Source: Leeia speluncae
GTDB lineage: Bacteria > Pseudomonadota > Gammaproteobacteria > Burkholderiales > Leeiaceae
Assembly (NCBI RefSeq): GCF_020564625.1
Contig: NZ_JAJBZT010000006.1
Span: 62,001 to 126,000 of the forward strand
Length of the DNA stretch: 64,000 nt
Reading direction: 5' to 3'
The notes beneath the pieces were generated by a model. It worked only from the letters and a program-made list of their open reading frames with translations, had not been told where the DNA came from and did not search any database. Positions 27,284 through 40,826 of the stretch are shown here, in pieces. Position numbers and translations under genes: made by a program. Position 1 is the first letter of the stretch, and each line of letters opens with the position of its first letter.

Positions 27284-27574
27284 ATGTCTGAACTACATTT
27301 ATTAGTCATGATTGAAGTGCAACCCGGAAAACGTAATGAGCAAATTGCCGCATTTGAGTCTCTCAGACCCCATGTATTAGCGGAAAGTGGGTGCTTGCAT
27401 TACGAACTAATGGCAGACCAATCGAATGAGAATGCGTTTGTAATTATGGAAAAATGGGAAAATCAGGCGGCGTTAGATGCCCATGATCAAATGCCCCATA
27501 TGTTGGCTGCAGATGCGGCCAATAAAGCGTTTAGGGCAAAACCTGCTTCTGTTATTAAATTGCGTACTGCCTAA
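27284..27574 (+). CDS. ABM-superfamily quinol-monooxygenase-like protein
   Basis: 96 residues, one antibiotic-biosynthesis-monooxygenase dimeric ferredoxin-like fold (IEVQPGKRNEQIAAFESLRPHV; GCLHYELMAD; FVIMEKWENQAALDAHDQMPHM). Family members such as YgiN act on quinols or are of unknown function. agagg precedes the ATG. Monocistronic, directly upstream of the TPP riboswitch. Confidence 0.87.
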   Translation: MSELHLLVMIEVQPGKRNEQIAAFESLRPHVLAESGCLHYELMADQSNENAFVIMEKWENQAALDAHDQMPHMLAADAANKAFRAKPASVIKLRTA

Positions 27575-27629
27575 TTGCTAATCAATTTGCTTGCCATGCA
27601 TCTTCATTGCATGCTTTAATCGCAGCCAC

Positions 27630-27712
27630 ATGAAACAGGGGTGCTCCACTTTGGTGGGGCTGAGATGTTACCCTTTGCACCCGATCTGGATAATACCAGC
27701 GTGGGAAGTTTT
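27630..27712 (+). ncRNA. TPP riboswitch (THI element)
   Basis: Contains the conserved elements in order: acaggggtgc (from 27635), ggctgaga (27658-27665), accctttgcacccgatctgg, and ataataccagcgtgggaag ending near 27708. Lies ~115 bp upstream of thiC. Binding of thiamine diphosphate should lower expression of the whole thiCOSGED operon. Confidence 0.96.
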
Positions 27713-27813
27713 CGAAGCCGCCTTGGCAACTAGCAAACAAGTTTTTACTGCTGCTGTTGCTTTCAAATCCTGAATCTCAGGTCTTGGTTGCTCCCTGTTT
27801 CCGTTCACACTAA

Positions 27814-30796
<2,983 letters not shown>

Positions 30797-30797
<1 letters not shown>

Positions 30798-30994
30798 TGA
30801 AGCTGATGATTAATGGCGAGTGGCAAACCTTTGCGTCGGACCAAGCACTCGCTTCTATTTTGGACAGTATTGGCGCAAAGCCACCTTACGCAATTGCGGT
30901 GAACCAAACATTTGTGCCACGCAGTCAGTACCAAACCTTGACGATGAATGATGGCGACGCAATCGAAATTGTTCAGGCGATGGCAGGGGGGTGA
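30797..30994 (+). CDS. thiS: Sulfur carrier protein ThiS
   Basis: 65 residues from the ATG at 30797, ubiquitin-like fold, ending in the obligatory Gly-Gly (VQAMAGG), whose C-terminus is thiocarboxylated. Overlaps the thiO stop by one base and lies 2 bp from the thiG ATG, so it is translationally coupled. Confidence 0.95.
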
Positions 30995-30996
30995 AA

Positions 30997-31827
30997 ATGA
31001 ATACATTAGCAAAAGATGAATTTGTGGTTTACGGACAGGTGCTGAAAAGCCGAATGTTACTAGGCACAGCGAGATACCAGTCGCCGAAACAATTGGCAGA
31101 TGCTGTCACCGCTGCACAACCGGGAATGTTAACGGTTTCTGTGCGTCGTCAGCAGCTTGCCGGAGGGGAAGAAGGGCAGCCTTTTTGGCAATTGATTCAA
31201 GCGATGGATATTCCTGTGTTGCCAAATACAGCGGGTTGTCATTCTGTACAAGAAGCCATTACTACCTCAGAAATGGCACGGGAGTTGTTTGAGACGAATC
31301 TGATTAAGCTAGAAGTGATTGGTGACGATGAAACGCTACAACCTGACCCATACGGACTAGTGGAAGCAGCAGAATATCTAGTCAAACAAGGCTTCCATGT
31401 ATTACCTTATTGCACAGATGATCTTGTGTTGTGCCGTCGTCTATTGGATGTCGGCTGTGAAGTCTTAATGCCTTGGGCTGCACCGATTGGCACAGGACAA
31501 GGGCCGAGAAACCCTGAGGCGTTGCAAACTTTAAGAGAGCGCTTTACAGATGTTCCCCTAATTGTGGATGCAGGCTTAGGATTGCCTTCGCATGCGACCC
31601 AAGTCATGGAATGGGGTTTTGATGGCGTGCTACTTAATACGGCAGTGGCAAGAGCGGTAGACCCGGTGAAAATGGCTGGCGCATTTGCTGCCGCAACGCA
31701 AGCCGGGCGAGATGCTTGGATGGCGGGCCCTATGCCGGTACAAAGGGCTGCTGCACCGAGTACGCCTGTGCTTGGCACTCCGTTTTGGCATCAGCAGTCT
31801 TTAGAAGAGGTCCGTGCATGGCCGTAA
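30997..31827 (+). CDS. thiG: Thiazole synthase ThiG
   Basis: 276 residues, TIM-barrel enzyme that forms the thiazole phosphate from DXP, ThiS-thiocarboxylate and iminoglycine. Schiff-base Lys in [11 protein letters not shown]; phosphate-binding [10 protein letters not shown] and GVLLNTAVA. The ATG at 30997 has aggggg at good spacing; an overlapping GTG at 30991 is possible. Overlaps thiE by 10 bp. Confidence 0.95.
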   Translation: MNTLAKDEFVVYGQVLKSRMLLGTARYQSPKQLADAVTAAQPGMLTVSVRRQQLAGGEEGQPFWQLIQAMDIPVLPNTAGCHSVQEAITTSEMARELFETNLIKLEVIGDDETLQPDPYGLVEAAEYLVKQGFHVLPYCTDDLVLCRRLLDVGCEVLMPWAAPIGTGQGPRNPEALQTLRERFTDVPLIVDAGLGLPSHATQVMEWGFDGVLLNTAVARAVDPVKMAGAFAAATQAGRDAWMAGPMPVQRAAAPSTPVLGTPFWHQQSLEEVRAWP

Positions 31828-32897
31828 TGTTTGAAGATAAGTCGATCTCTCAAGAGGCATGGGCGATAGCTAGCCATTTAGCGCCTCTGCCAGCTTTGTG
31901 CTCGACGAATTGGTCTTTTTATTTTGAAAAACCGACCTTAGTAGAAACAAATACCAAAGCGGTTTGGTGGGTGACCGACAAAAATGTCGATTACAGCCGA
32001 TGGTGTCTAGAGGGAGGTTCTGCAGTTTGCCAACAGTTGCTTGAAGATGGCTTACAAGTTTGTTGTTACCATCAGGGGCAACGCTACCAATTAAAGACTA
32101 CACGTTTTAAAAAATTACTGTCACCTGAGAAAGTCGCTGCCTTTCTATTGCATGACTATGATCTGCACGATGCGGTTGCCCTAGCAATGGCCTCTTGTGG
32201 TGAAACTTGGCCAGATGAGTTAGCAAAATTCCCAAGTCTACAGGGGGTAACCACCAGTGAAAAACCGTTTGCGACTTGTCCTAACGCGTTAGGTTTATAC
32301 CCTGTTGTCCCTAGTAGCGACTGGATTGCAAAGCTATTAGCATTAGGGGTTAGAACATTGCAATTGCGGTGTAAGCATCCTGATCCTGGCGTTGTCCGTG
32401 AAGAAGTGACAAAAGCGGTCCAACTCGCCAAAGCATACGATGCACCGAATGACCCGGTCAGACTATTTATTAATGATCACTGGCAGCTGGCGATTGAACT
32501 CGGGGCTTACGGTGTGCACCTTGGCCAAGAGGATTTACAAACTGCGATCCTTGAAATCATTCAAGAAGCCGGCTTGCGGCTTGGTGTCTCTACGCATGGC
32601 TATGTAGAAATGCTGAGAGCACATGCACTCAAACCAAGCTATATCGCCATGGGGGCAATTTATGCCACGCCAACAAAATCAATGCCGACACTACCACAAG
32701 GGGTAATCAAGTTGGGGCAGTATGTCAAACTAATGGAGTCGCATTATCCATTAGTGGCGATTGGCGGGATTTCTCTGGTGGAAATGCCATTGGTTAAGCA
32801 AAGTGGAGTGAAAAGCATCGCAGTTGTCCGTGCAGTCACCGAGGCAGAAGATTTGACGCAGGCGGTGAAACAATTGCAGCAAGTGGTCGAGGGATGA
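31818..32897 (+). CDS. thiE: Thiamine phosphate synthase ThiE with a long N-terminal extension
   Basis: 359 residues, whereas ThiE is usually about 210. The ThiE barrel occupies residues ~157-355 ([60 protein letters not shown]). The first ~150 residues (from [15 protein letters not shown]) have no motif I can name; [11 protein letters not shown] and [20 protein letters not shown] are its most protein-like parts. A degenerate kinase-like (ThiD-type) domain is possible. ATG at 31818 lies inside the thiG 3' end; a longer reading frame from 31716 is unlikely. Confidence 0.93.
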   Translation: MAVMFEDKSISQEAWAIASHLAPLPALCSTNWSFYFEKPTLVETNTKAVWWVTDKNVDYSRWCLEGGSAVCQQLLEDGLQVCCYHQGQRYQLKTTRFKKLLSPEKVAAFLLHDYDLHDAVALAMASCGETWPDELAKFPSLQGVTTSEKPFATCPNALGLYPVVPSSDWIAKLLALGVRTLQLRCKHPDPGVVREEVTKAVQLAKAYDAPNDPVRLFINDHWQLAIELGAYGVHLGQEDLQTAILEIIQEAGLRLGVSTHGYVEMLRAHALKPSYIAMGAIYATPTKSMPTLPQGVIKLGQYVKLMESHYPLVAIGGISLVEMPLVKQSGVKSIAVVRAVTEAEDLTQAVKQLQQVVEG

Positions 32898-33706
32898 TTC
32901 AAGCAGAATTTCCTAGAGTATTAACGATTGCCGGCTCTGATCCTAGTGGTGGAGCAGGCATTCAAGCAGATTTACGCACCATTGCTTTACTTGGTGCCTA
33001 TGGAATGGCGATTCCCACCGCGCTGACGGTTCAAAATTCCTTAGGCGTTCATGCGGTACATCTCTTGCCTGTCGATCTCTTGCAGGCGCAACTCGCCTTG
33101 TTAATGGAAGATGCGCCACCGCATACAATTAAACTAGGCATGCTAGGTAATACAGAGGTGGTGAATCTGCTCCTCGACAGCTTTCAAGCATGGGCATCTA
33201 ATAATGTGCTATGCAAGATTGTCTGTGATCCAGTGCTGGTTTCTAGTAGTGGTAAACGCTTATTGTCTGAAGATGCGCTTGATTCATTAATCGCCTGTTT
33301 CCCGTATTTCGAATTATTAACCCCTAACGCCATAGAAGCGAGCGTATTAACCGGTATCGAGATTACTCAACCAGAAGACATGCTGAAGGCGGCAAAGGCG
33401 TTGATCGAGATGGGGTTAGCGCATGTGCTAATTAAAGGGGCGCATGTAGAAGGCGAAGAAGTTGTCGATTTGCTGCTTTCTCGTACAGACATCCAATCGC
33501 CGATTTGGCTGCGAGCAAATCGGGTGGAAACTAGAAATGATCATGGCACTGGCTGTACCTTGTCTTCCGCGATAGCCACCTATTTGGCAAAAGGGGAATC
33601 GATGGTTGACTCTGTCACGCGGGCGAAACAATACGTGACAGAATCGTTACTAGCGTCCCAAACCATCTGGAATGGTCATGGCCATGGCGGGTTTATGCGG
33701 CGATAA
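32894..33706 (+). CDS. thiD: HMP/HMP-P kinase ThiD
   Basis: 270 residues, ribokinase fold. Signature TIAGSDPSGGAGIQADLRT at the N-terminus, VLIKGAH in the middle and anion-hole DHGTGCTLSSAIA. Phosphorylates HMP and HMP-P. Overlaps thiE by 4 bp and ends 20 bp before the operon terminator. Confidence 0.97.
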   Translation: MIQAEFPRVLTIAGSDPSGGAGIQADLRTIALLGAYGMAIPTALTVQNSLGVHAVHLLPVDLLQAQLALLMEDAPPHTIKLGMLGNTEVVNLLLDSFQAWASNNVLCKIVCDPVLVSSSGKRLLSEDALDSLIACFPYFELLTPNAIEASVLTGIEITQPEDMLKAAKALIEMGLAHVLIKGAHVEGEEVVDLLLSRTDIQSPIWLRANRVETRNDHGTGCTLSSAIATYLAKGESMVDSVTRAKQYVTESLLASQTIWNGHGHGGFMRR

Positions 33707-33726
33707 AAAACTGAATACATGCAACA

Positions 33727-33768
33727 AAAACAAAGCCCCAATGGAGCGATCTATTGGGGCTTTGTTTT
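33727..33768. terminator. Terminator of thiamine operon
   Basis: Perfect 16-bp stem aaaacaaagccccaat / attggggctttgtttt with a ten-base loop. A/T tracts on both sides make it suitable for the convergent chemoreceptor gene also. Confidence 0.92.
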
Positions 33769-33787
33769 GTAAGAGACTACACTCGGC

Positions 33788-35377
33788 TTATAGCGACTTC
33801 TTAAAGTGGTCTAGCAGATCATTTAGTGATTCAGAGGTTTTTTCTAAATCGAGCGCCGCTTGGTTAATTTGGCTACTAGTTGCAATATGGTTATCCGATA
33901 GGTTGTTGATGCTTACCATGCTGGTTGTAATTTCATTTGACGTACTAGACTGATGAGCGAGCATACTTGCAATATCTTTCGCTTTGTCATTCACCAGATC
34001 ACTTGCCTCTTGAATCTTTGCCAGGTTCTCTTTGTTACCCTGAATTAATCCCGTACTGTGTTCTACTGCATTCACAACGTGATCAATGTGGGTAATGGTT
34101 TGCTGTACACCTTCTAAAATTCGCTGAATAGTCGCGGTAATTTCTACGGTGCTATTGGATGTTCTTTCCGCTAGTTTTCGCACTTCATCAGCAACTACCG
34201 CAAACCCTCTGCCTTGCTCACCTGCACGTGCCGCCTCAATCGCCGCATTTAACGCCAGCAAGTTTGTTTGGTCGGCAATTTCTCTAATTGTGGTGGTCAG
34301 TGTTCTAATTTGGTCTGCTGCTTGTTGCAATCCATCCATTTGTTGATGCGTTGCATTTACTACATTTAATACATCAGAAACCGATGCAATTGACGCGTCG
34401 ACATGGGTTCTACCTTGCTCAACAATTGCTTTGGTTTTTTCTGCTTCTGTCGCACTCGATTGGGTCGCATGTGAAATTTCAGAAATAGATGTACTTAGTT
34501 CTTCTAAAGATGCTGCAATCTGGTTAATACCAGAAATGGTGTCTTCGGTTTCTACATCCATCTTTGCTGCTTGTTTCGTTAATGCTTCTGCATCATCATG
34601 CACACGGTTTGCCGCCTGCAGTACATCGCAGAAGGTCGCGCGCAGGTTAATTCGCATTGTCTGCAAAGAAGTGAGCATACGGGCGATTTCTCTAAACCCC
34701 GTAATCTCGATATTTTCTTTCAGATTGCTTTCCGAGATTTTCTGAATCGCCGCTTCCGCTTGTTTAATCGGGTGGGTAATTAGCTTATGCATCACTACTG
34801 CCGTAATGACGGTGAGTAAGGCGCCAACTCCCACCACTGCATCACGCCAGCCATCTTGTAAAGGCAGCAGCAGTAAGCCCATGGTGAGTAAACTCACAAA
34901 GACCGACGCAAATAAATAGGCGGCAATCGGTAAGCCGTGATGAACCTGTGTTTTTGGAATACTGGCTTGCCCTGCATTGGCGGCTTGGTAGAGTTTTTCC
35001 GCACCGTCAACATCCGCACGATTTGGCGTATTTCTGACCGAGACATAACCAACCGTTTGACCGTTTTCTTTAATTGGGCTGGCGTAAGCTTCTACCCAAT
35101 AAAAATCACCATTTTTAGCTCGGTTTTTAACCAAGCCTTTCCATGGGCTGTCTTGTTTTAAGGTATCCCAAAGATCCTGAAATGCTGCAGGTGGCATATC
35201 TGGATGTCGCACAATATTATGAGGCTCCCGAATCAACTCCTCTTTTGAATAACCGCTAATATCCAAAAAGGCCTGATTAACGTAAGTGATTCGCCCTTTT
35301 AAATCCGTTTTGGTCACAATCGGCTGGCTTGGATGAACAAACCGCTCCGTTGTGGTGACTGGCAGGTTTTTTTTCAT
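33788..35377 (-). CDS. PAS-containing methyl-accepting chemotaxis protein (Aer-like)
   Basis: 529 residues. N-terminal PAS (residues ~15-125, [22 protein letters not shown]), two adjacent membrane helices (~155-200, [19 protein letters not shown]), HAMP-like linker, then the signalling hairpin with the tip [20 protein letters not shown]. Aer-type topology suggests redox or energy taxis; FAD-binding residues were not checked individually. ggaag precedes the ATG. Confidence 0.93.
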   Translation of the reverse strand: MKKNLPVTTTERFVHPSQPIVTKTDLKGRITYVNQAFLDISGYSKEELIREPHNIVRHPDMPPAAFQDLWDTLKQDSPWKGLVKNRAKNGDFYWVEAYASPIKENGQTVGYVSVRNTPNRADVDGAEKLYQAANAGQASIPKTQVHHGLPIAAYLFASVFVSLLTMGLLLLPLQDGWRDAVVGVGALLTVITAVVMHKLITHPIKQAEAAIQKISESNLKENIEITGFREIARMLTSLQTMRINLRATFCDVLQAANRVHDDAEALTKQAAKMDVETEDTISGINQIAASLEELSTSISEISHATQSSATEAEKTKAIVEQGRTHVDASIASVSDVLNVVNATHQQMDGLQQAADQIRTLTTTIREIADQTNLLALNAAIEAARAGEQGRGFAVVADEVRKLAERTSNSTVEITATIQRILEGVQQTITHIDHVVNAVEHSTGLIQGNKENLAKIQEASDLVNDKAKDIASMLAHQSSTSNEITTSMVSINNLSDNHIATSSQINQAALDLEKTSESLNDLLDHFKKSL

Positions 35378-35509
35378 GTGGACTTCCGTATTATTATCTT
35401 GTTGTTGTCTTTACAAAGTTTAACCAAACTCTTTTCCCTTGAGTAGCGTTTGGCAGTGAATAATCTTTGCAAGAATTGACAGATACTACCTGTATTAGAA
35501 AGAAATTGG

Positions 35510-36406
35510 ATGAATATTTCTTGGCCACTTTTATTTGATTGGTTAACTGAGCAAGATACTGCAGATCAGCAATTAGCCGATCAGCTTTCGCTGACGCCTT
35601 GGTTTGTTCAGAACCAATTAATGGGTTGGATTAGTCAGCAACAATTAGCAAAATGGCCCGCTTTAAATGAATGGTGGAAAACCGATGAAGTAGGGCGTCT
35701 TGTTTTTCAAAAAGAGTGGAATCAAACCACTTTATTGGCTTTTGAAAAAACAATTTTCCCATTGCACAAATTGGGTGCGTTTATCGAATGGCGAAATGAG
35801 CGATTTGCCGTATTACCGCCAGACATAAAAAGAGAAGGCGCTTTAACTGCAGAGCTTCAGTTAGAACGTGGTTTATTTCGATCGCTTGGATTAACCAGTA
35901 GAGCTGTTCATCTAAATGCGTGGGTAAAAAAGGGTGAGAAAGTCTATTTGTGGGTGGCGAAACGCAGCGAACGCAAGCAAGTAGACCCTGGCAAATTAGA
36001 CAATACGATGGCAGGAGGTGTCGCAGGAAATGAATCTATCTCGGAAGCCATCCTTCGTGAAGCGTGGGAAGAGGCAGGGTTAACGCTACCCACTAGTCTC
36101 CCTTTATGTCATGAATGCCTTGCGCTGCGTGTGTTGCCAGAAGGGTTACACCGCGAATGGTTGTGGATTCAAGATGTCGAGGTAGATGCCAATTGGCAAC
36201 CAGAGAATCAAGATGGGGAAGTGAGCGATTTTCAGTGCTTGCCACTCTCTGATGTAATCGAAAAGATTCAAAATGGTGCATTTACAAGGGATGCAGCCTT
36301 AACGATTGTCTCTAGTTTGGTGCATCGCTTTGGTGCGTCAGAAAGTAAGACGGAATGGGTGAATTGGCTGGAAGCTAGGAAAATAGCGGGTTTGAGACGT
36401 TTTTGA
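35510..36406 (+). CDS. DUF4743-Nudix hydrolase, possible (damaged) thiamine-diphosphate hydrolase
   Basis: 298 residues. N-terminal DUF4743 (~1-115) followed by Nudix domain with box GGVAGNESISEAILREAWEEAGL (G-x5-E-x7-REUxEExGU). The same architecture is seen in plant and yeast Tnr3-type enzymes that clear oxidised thiamine diphosphate. Location about 1.8 kb from the thiamine operon fits, though it is not in that operon. Starts at ATG with weak aagaa upstream. Confidence 0.85.
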   Translation: MNISWPLLFDWLTEQDTADQQLADQLSLTPWFVQNQLMGWISQQQLAKWPALNEWWKTDEVGRLVFQKEWNQTTLLAFEKTIFPLHKLGAFIEWRNERFAVLPPDIKREGALTAELQLERGLFRSLGLTSRAVHLNAWVKKGEKVYLWVAKRSERKQVDPGKLDNTMAGGVAGNESISEAILREAWEEAGLTLPTSLPLCHECLALRVLPEGLHREWLWIQDVEVDANWQPENQDGEVSDFQCLPLSDVIEKIQNGAFTRDAALTIVSSLVHRFGASESKTEWVNWLEARKIAGLRRF

Positions 36407-36499
36407 TAAAGCTGGCACGGCTATTGCTTAATACAGAACATCAGTTAACGTATCGCCAACTGGCGTTTGTAAAGTCGGTAATCGAAAAGGAGTCCAAAC

Positions 36500-36703
36500 A
36501 TGTCAGCTCAAACTACCCCTCTGACCCGTGAAGAACGTAACTTTCTGAAATCCCGCGTTCATGCCGTAGAAAAAGAATTAAAATTCTGGAATACACAGCC
36601 ACTTAGCGCATTCACCCAGCGTCGTGTAGATGACTTGCAATCATTGTTGTCTCAATTGCGTGCCTCTTTCCCGCATGGTGCAGGTGCTAGCCGCGCAGCA
36701 TAA
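36500..36703 (+). CDS. Small conserved helical protein of unknown function
   Basis: 67 residues, charged and helical (REERNFLKSRVHAVEKELKF, VDDLQSLLSQLRASF), no signal or membrane segment. aaggag eight bases before the ATG and a strong terminator ~60 bp downstream argue for a real gene. Function not recognised. Confidence 0.72.
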   Translation: MSAQTTPLTREERNFLKSRVHAVEKELKFWNTQPLSAFTQRRVDDLQSLLSQLRASFPHGAGASRAA

Positions 36704-36764
36704 GCTTTCTCTTAATGCGTATGCGTAGTACACACATGCATGTGCTTTAAACTGCTGTAAATGT

Positions 36765-36797
36765 AAAAAAGCCACCTAATCAATTGGTGGCTTTTTT
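36765..36797. terminator. Bidirectional terminator between small gene and glcB
   Basis: aaaaaagccacc / ggtggctttttt, 12-bp stem with nine-base loop, T tract on either strand; lies between convergent genes. Confidence 0.92.
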
Positions 36798-36819
36798 GTT
36801 CAAACGAGAAAAGCGGTGC

Positions 36820-38985
36820 TTAGACGGCTGCTTTTGCTACTTGGCGCCATTCATGTAGCAATGGCTCTGTGTAACCGCTTGGCTGAGCGCACCCTTTAAA
36901 GATGAGATCAGAAGCCGCTTTAAACGCGATTGATTTCTCAAAGTTTGCAGACATTGGTTGGTAAGCAGGGTCATTCGCATTTTGCTCATCCACTACTTTT
37001 GCCATGCGTTTTAGCGTCTCGGTGACTAATTCTGTCTCTACAATACCGTGGCGCAACCAGTTAGCAATGTGCTGGCTAGAAATACGTAAGGTAGCGCGGT
37101 CTTCCATTAGGCCAACATTATGAATATCTGGCACTTTAGAACAACCAACACCTTGCTCAACCCAGCGAACCACATAGCCCAAGATACCTTGCGCATTATT
37201 GTCTAGTTCTTGCTGCTTCTCTTCTTTGCTCCAAATATCCTTTTCTACCACTGGAATCGTGAGCAAATCAGCCAAGTAATCGACTTTGGCTTGCTTCTCT
37301 AGCGAAGTCTGGATTTCTTGCACATTAATTTGGTGATAGTGCAGTGCATGCAATACCGCAGCAGTAGGAGATGGCACCCAAGCGGTGTTTGCACCTGCCT
37401 TTGGATGTACTACTTTTTGTTGAAGCATATCTGCCATTAGATCTGGCATGGCCCACATGCCTTTACCAATTTGTGCATAACCACGTAGTCCGCAATCTAG
37501 GCCGGTTTGTACGTTATTTAGCTCGTAAGAAGCAATCCACTTGGCTTTTTTCATATCGCCTTTGCGAACCATTGCACCTGCTTCCATCGAGGTGTGCATT
37601 TCATCGCCGGTACGGTCTAAGAAGCCGGTGTTAATAAACGCAACACGAGAAGCAGCCGCAGCAATACATGCTTTTAGGTTAACGCTGGTGCGGCGTTCCT
37701 CATCCATAATGCCCATTTTCATGGTATTACGCGGGAGGCCTAACAGATCTTCCACGCTCGCAAACACTTCGCTCGCAAAAGCGACTTCATCTGGGCCATG
37801 CATTTTTGGCTTTACGATATAAACCGAGCCGGTGCGAGAGTTACCTTTGCGTTGCATATCGTGTAATGCAATGAGCGTGGTAACCACTGCATCCATAATG
37901 CCTTCTGGCACTTCACTTCCATCTTCAAGCAAAATCGCTGGGTTAGTCATCAGGTGACCAACGTTACGGATAAATAATAGCGAACGGCCATGCAAGGTCA
38001 CCTCACCACCGGCTGGCATTTGGAAGGTACGGTCGGCGTTTAAGCGGCGAGTAAAGGTCTTTCCACCTTTGGCGACTTCTTCTGTTAAGTCGCCTTTCAT
38101 TAGCCCTAACCAATTACGGTAAACCACCACTTTGTCGTCGGCATCTACGGCTGCAACGGAATCTTCGCAATCCATAATGGTGCTAACAGCCGCTTCCATA
38201 ATAATGTCTTTAACACCAGCCAAATCTTGTGCACCAATAATGTTTTGCTTATCAATTTGAATTTCAAAATGCAGTGCATTGTGAACAAATAACAAGCTAG
38301 TCGGCGCGTTAGCATCCCCTTGGAAGCCAACGAAGGCAGATGAAGAAAGTAAGTGAGTGGTTTTGCCGTTTTCTAGCGTGACAGCCAATTTGCCATCCAC
38401 CACGGAATATGCTGTCGCCTCTGTATGAGAGCCAGCAGCCAGTGGAATGGTGCTATCTAAAAAGTCGCGGCCAAAACGGATTACTTTTGCGCCGCGTGCA
38501 GGGTTGTAATCTTTGCCTAATTCAGCGCCACCTTCGCTAGAAATAGCATCCGTGCCATAGAGCGCATCATATAGGCTGCCCCAGCGTGCATTCGCTGCAT
38601 TGAGGGCGTAACGTGCATTCATCACCGGTACCACTAGCTGTGGGCCTGCTTGCATCGCGATTTCGCTATCTACATTCGGTGTATTTACTTTGACATCAGC
38701 AGGTACTGGTTTTAAGTAACCAATGCTAGTTAAGAATGCTTGGTAGGCCGCCATGTCTTGGATCGGGCCTGGATGTTGGCGGTGCCAATCATCAATCACG
38801 CTTTGTAAACGATCGCGCTCAGCTAATAGTGCTTTATTTTTTGGTGCAAGATTGTGGAATAGGGCATCCACACCCGCCCAAAATGCAGTGGCATTCACAC
38901 CTGTTCCAGGTAAGGCTTCATTTTCAACAAACGAAACTAAGTTTTCAGCAATTTTCAAACGATGTTTGGTAATACGTTGCGTCAT
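36820..38985 (-). CDS. glcB: Malate synthase G
   Basis: 721 residues from the ATG at 38985 ([16 protein letters not shown]), the usual start of the G isoform; an upstream in-frame start at 39024 adds 13 unlikely residues. Condenses glyoxylate and acetyl-CoA to malate. Catalytic-region segments [29 protein letters not shown] and [18 protein letters not shown] are present. Divergent from a LysR gene; a TTGC-N3-GCA site upstream resembles those at aceA. Confidence 0.97.
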   Translation of the reverse strand: MTQRITKHRLKIAENLVSFVENEALPGTGVNATAFWAGVDALFHNLAPKNKALLAERDRLQSVIDDWHRQHPGPIQDMAAYQAFLTSIGYLKPVPADVKVNTPNVDSEIAMQAGPQLVVPVMNARYALNAANARWGSLYDALYGTDAISSEGGAELGKDYNPARGAKVIRFGRDFLDSTIPLAAGSHTEATAYSVVDGKLAVTLENGKTTHLLSSSAFVGFQGDANAPTSLLFVHNALHFEIQIDKQNIIGAQDLAGVKDIIMEAAVSTIMDCEDSVAAVDADDKVVVYRNWLGLMKGDLTEEVAKGGKTFTRRLNADRTFQMPAGGEVTLHGRSLLFIRNVGHLMTNPAILLEDGSEVPEGIMDAVVTTLIALHDMQRKGNSRTGSVYIVKPKMHGPDEVAFASEVFASVEDLLGLPRNTMKMGIMDEERRTSVNLKACIAAAASRVAFINTGFLDRTGDEMHTSMEAGAMVRKGDMKKAKWIASYELNNVQTGLDCGLRGYAQIGKGMWAMPDLMADMLQQKVVHPKAGANTAWVPSPTAAVLHALHYHQINVQEIQTSLEKQAKVDYLADLLTIPVVEKDIWSKEEKQQELDNNAQGILGYVVRWVEQGVGCSKVPDIHNVGLMEDRATLRISSQHIANWLRHGIVETELVTETLKRMAKVVDEQNANDPAYQPMSANFEKSIAFKAASDLIFKGCAQPSGYTEPLLHEWRQVAKAAV

Positions 38986-39072
38986 GTTGTGCTCGCTTTC
39001 CTGGAAGTGTCGAATCCGTCGCATCTCGTAAAGTAGGGTATTTAATTAGCTGACTTTACATATCTATTTTAG

Positions 39073-39083
39073 TTGCATTGCAG
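39073..39083. promoter_or_regulatory. TTGC-N3-GCA(A/G) site upstream of glcB
   Basis: ttgcattgcag matches the aceA-upstream palindrome ttgcactgcaa at 9 of 11 positions. It is 88 bp upstream of glcB and 101 bp upstream of the divergent LysR gene. Interpreted as a possible shared glyoxylate-shunt operator. Confidence 0.45.
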
Positions 39084-39183
39084 CAAGTCTATGCTCGTTT
39101 CTTGTCAAGCGGAAGTCAGATTTTGGTCAAATAATCTTTTACTTTTAGTATAAAATGAATCAACCGTTACCCAAGGGAAATAC

Positions 39184-40086
39184 ATGGATCCTTTTGTTCA
39201 AATTGCTTCATTTGTCGGGGTGGCAAGCAAAGGAAGTTTATCTGCTGTCGCAAGAGATGAAGGGGTGACGCCTTCCATTATTGGGCGAAGATTAGATGCC
39301 TTAGAAGCAAGATTAGGGATTAAATTATTAATCCGGACGACGCGAAAAACGACATTAACCAGAGAGGGGAGTGCGTTTTTAGAAGATTGCCAGCGGATTT
39401 TATTGGATTTATCCAATGCCGAAGCGGCAGTAACGCTCGGCGGAGTGAAGGCCAGAGGGCATTTGCGCGTCTCTGCCCCTGCAGGGTTTGGGCGTCGTTT
39501 TATCGCGCCGCTTGTTCATGCGTTTTCTAGTCAGCATGCAGAAGTCAGTATTTCCCTAGAGTTAACTGATCGACTTGTCGATTTGGTGAATGAAGGGATT
39601 GATTGTTCTATTCGCATAGGCGGTTTGCCTGATTCGAATTTGGTTAGCGTGAAACTCGCAGAAAATCGCCGTGTGGTGGTGGCGAGTCACGCTTACTTAG
39701 AAAGAGAAGGCGTGCCAGAAACCCCTGCGCAATTGGCACAGCATCAATGCTTATTATTATCTGGTAGTAGCCAACATCGTGGCTGGATGTTTCAACAAGA
39801 GGGCGATGTACAAACCGTTAAAGTAGGCGGGGTACTTGAATGTAATGATGGTGCCGTGCTGCATGAATGGGCGCTAGCTGGCTTGGGGCTGGCGTGGCGT
39901 AGTTGGTGGGAAGTTGGTAAAGATATTGAATCAGGCCGGCTACACACAGTATTAGATGCGTATGCTGCGCCGCCAACTGGGGTGTATATACTCTTCCCGC
40001 AACGGCAATTACCATTGCGGGTTAGGCTGTTTGTCGACTTCTTAAAAGCACATTTTGCTGGCGAGCAAGACTGGATGCAGCAGTAA
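39184..40086 (+). CDS. LysR-family transcriptional regulator
   Basis: 300 residues: N-terminal HTH (GSLSAVARDEGVTPSIIGRRLDALEARLG) and LysR substrate-binding domain of the DsdC/CrgA-like class (RGHLRVSAPAGFGRRFIAPLV; DLVNEGIDCSIRIG). Divergent from glcB with a ~200-bp gap, so it may regulate glcB, but LysR neighbours are not always targets. aaggg before ATG. Confidence 0.9.
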   Translation: MDPFVQIASFVGVASKGSLSAVARDEGVTPSIIGRRLDALEARLGIKLLIRTTRKTTLTREGSAFLEDCQRILLDLSNAEAAVTLGGVKARGHLRVSAPAGFGRRFIAPLVHAFSSQHAEVSISLELTDRLVDLVNEGIDCSIRIGGLPDSNLVSVKLAENRRVVVASHAYLEREGVPETPAQLAQHQCLLLSGSSQHRGWMFQQEGDVQTVKVGGVLECNDGAVLHEWALAGLGLAWRSWWEVGKDIESGRLHTVLDAYAAPPTGVYILFPQRQLPLRVRLFVDFLKAHFAGEQDWMQQ

Positions 40087-40087
40087 G

Positions 40088-40726
40088 TTAAGGTGCCAGC
40101 CTTACTTTATTCCACGCTTGATCCGCCAACAAATAGACGACGCGATCATGTAAACGGCTGGGCCTTCCTTGCCAAAACTCGACGCGGTCTGGTGTTACAC
40201 CATAACCACCCCAGTGCGGAGGGCGTGGGACATGGGTAAGGTATTTCAAACCAAACTCTGCCGCGCGCGTCACTAATACCGATTTAGAAGAAATCTCTGT
40301 ACTTTGTTCAGAAGCCCAAGCACCGACGCGGCTTGCATAAGGCCGGCTGGCAAAGTATTGATCTGATGTTGCTTCCGCTAGCTTCTCGATTTTGCCCTCA
40401 ATACGGACTTGGCGCTCTAATTCTGGCCAGAAAAAGGTAATCGACACAAATGGTAGGTGATCTATCTGCTGGCCTTTGCGGCTGCTGTAGTTGGTGTAAA
40501 ACTGGAACTGGCCATTTTCTACGCCTTTTAGCAGCACAATGCGCGAAGATGGGCGGCCATCTGCACCAACCGTCGCGACATTCATCGCGGTTGGTTCAGG
40601 TACTTCTGCACTCATGGCTTCTTGCAGCCACTTTTCGAATTGAGAGATAGGATCGCTGGCGCAATCTTCTGGTGACAATTCTTGTCTGGAGTAATCTTTA
40701 CGAATATCTGCTAACGCTAAGGACAT
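40088..40726 (-). CDS. pdxH: Pyridoxamine 5'-phosphate oxidase
   Basis: 212 residues. Oxidises PNP/PMP to PLP with [27 protein letters not shown] (FMN/phosphate contacts), the [14 protein letters not shown] strand and the C-terminal [29 protein letters not shown] signature (split here as PPHWGGYGV and [11 protein letters not shown]) are complete. Tail-to-tail with the LysR gene, one base apart. Confidence 0.97.
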   Translation of the reverse strand: MSLALADIRKDYSRQELSPEDCASDPISQFEKWLQEAMSAEVPEPTAMNVATVGADGRPSSRIVLLKGVENGQFQFYTNYSSRKGQQIDHLPFVSITFFWPELERQVRIEGKIEKLAEATSDQYFASRPYASRVGAWASEQSTEISSKSVLVTRAAEFGLKYLTHVPRPPHWGGYGVTPDRVEFWQGRPSRLHDRVVYLLADQAWNKVRLAP

Positions 40727-40826
40727 AGGAAATCCTCAAAATAGGGGGAGATGAAGGCAAATATTGTCCTGCCTTCAATAGGTGTCTGCAAGTACTAATA
40801 CGAAAACACTTGCTGGTTTAGTTTAA

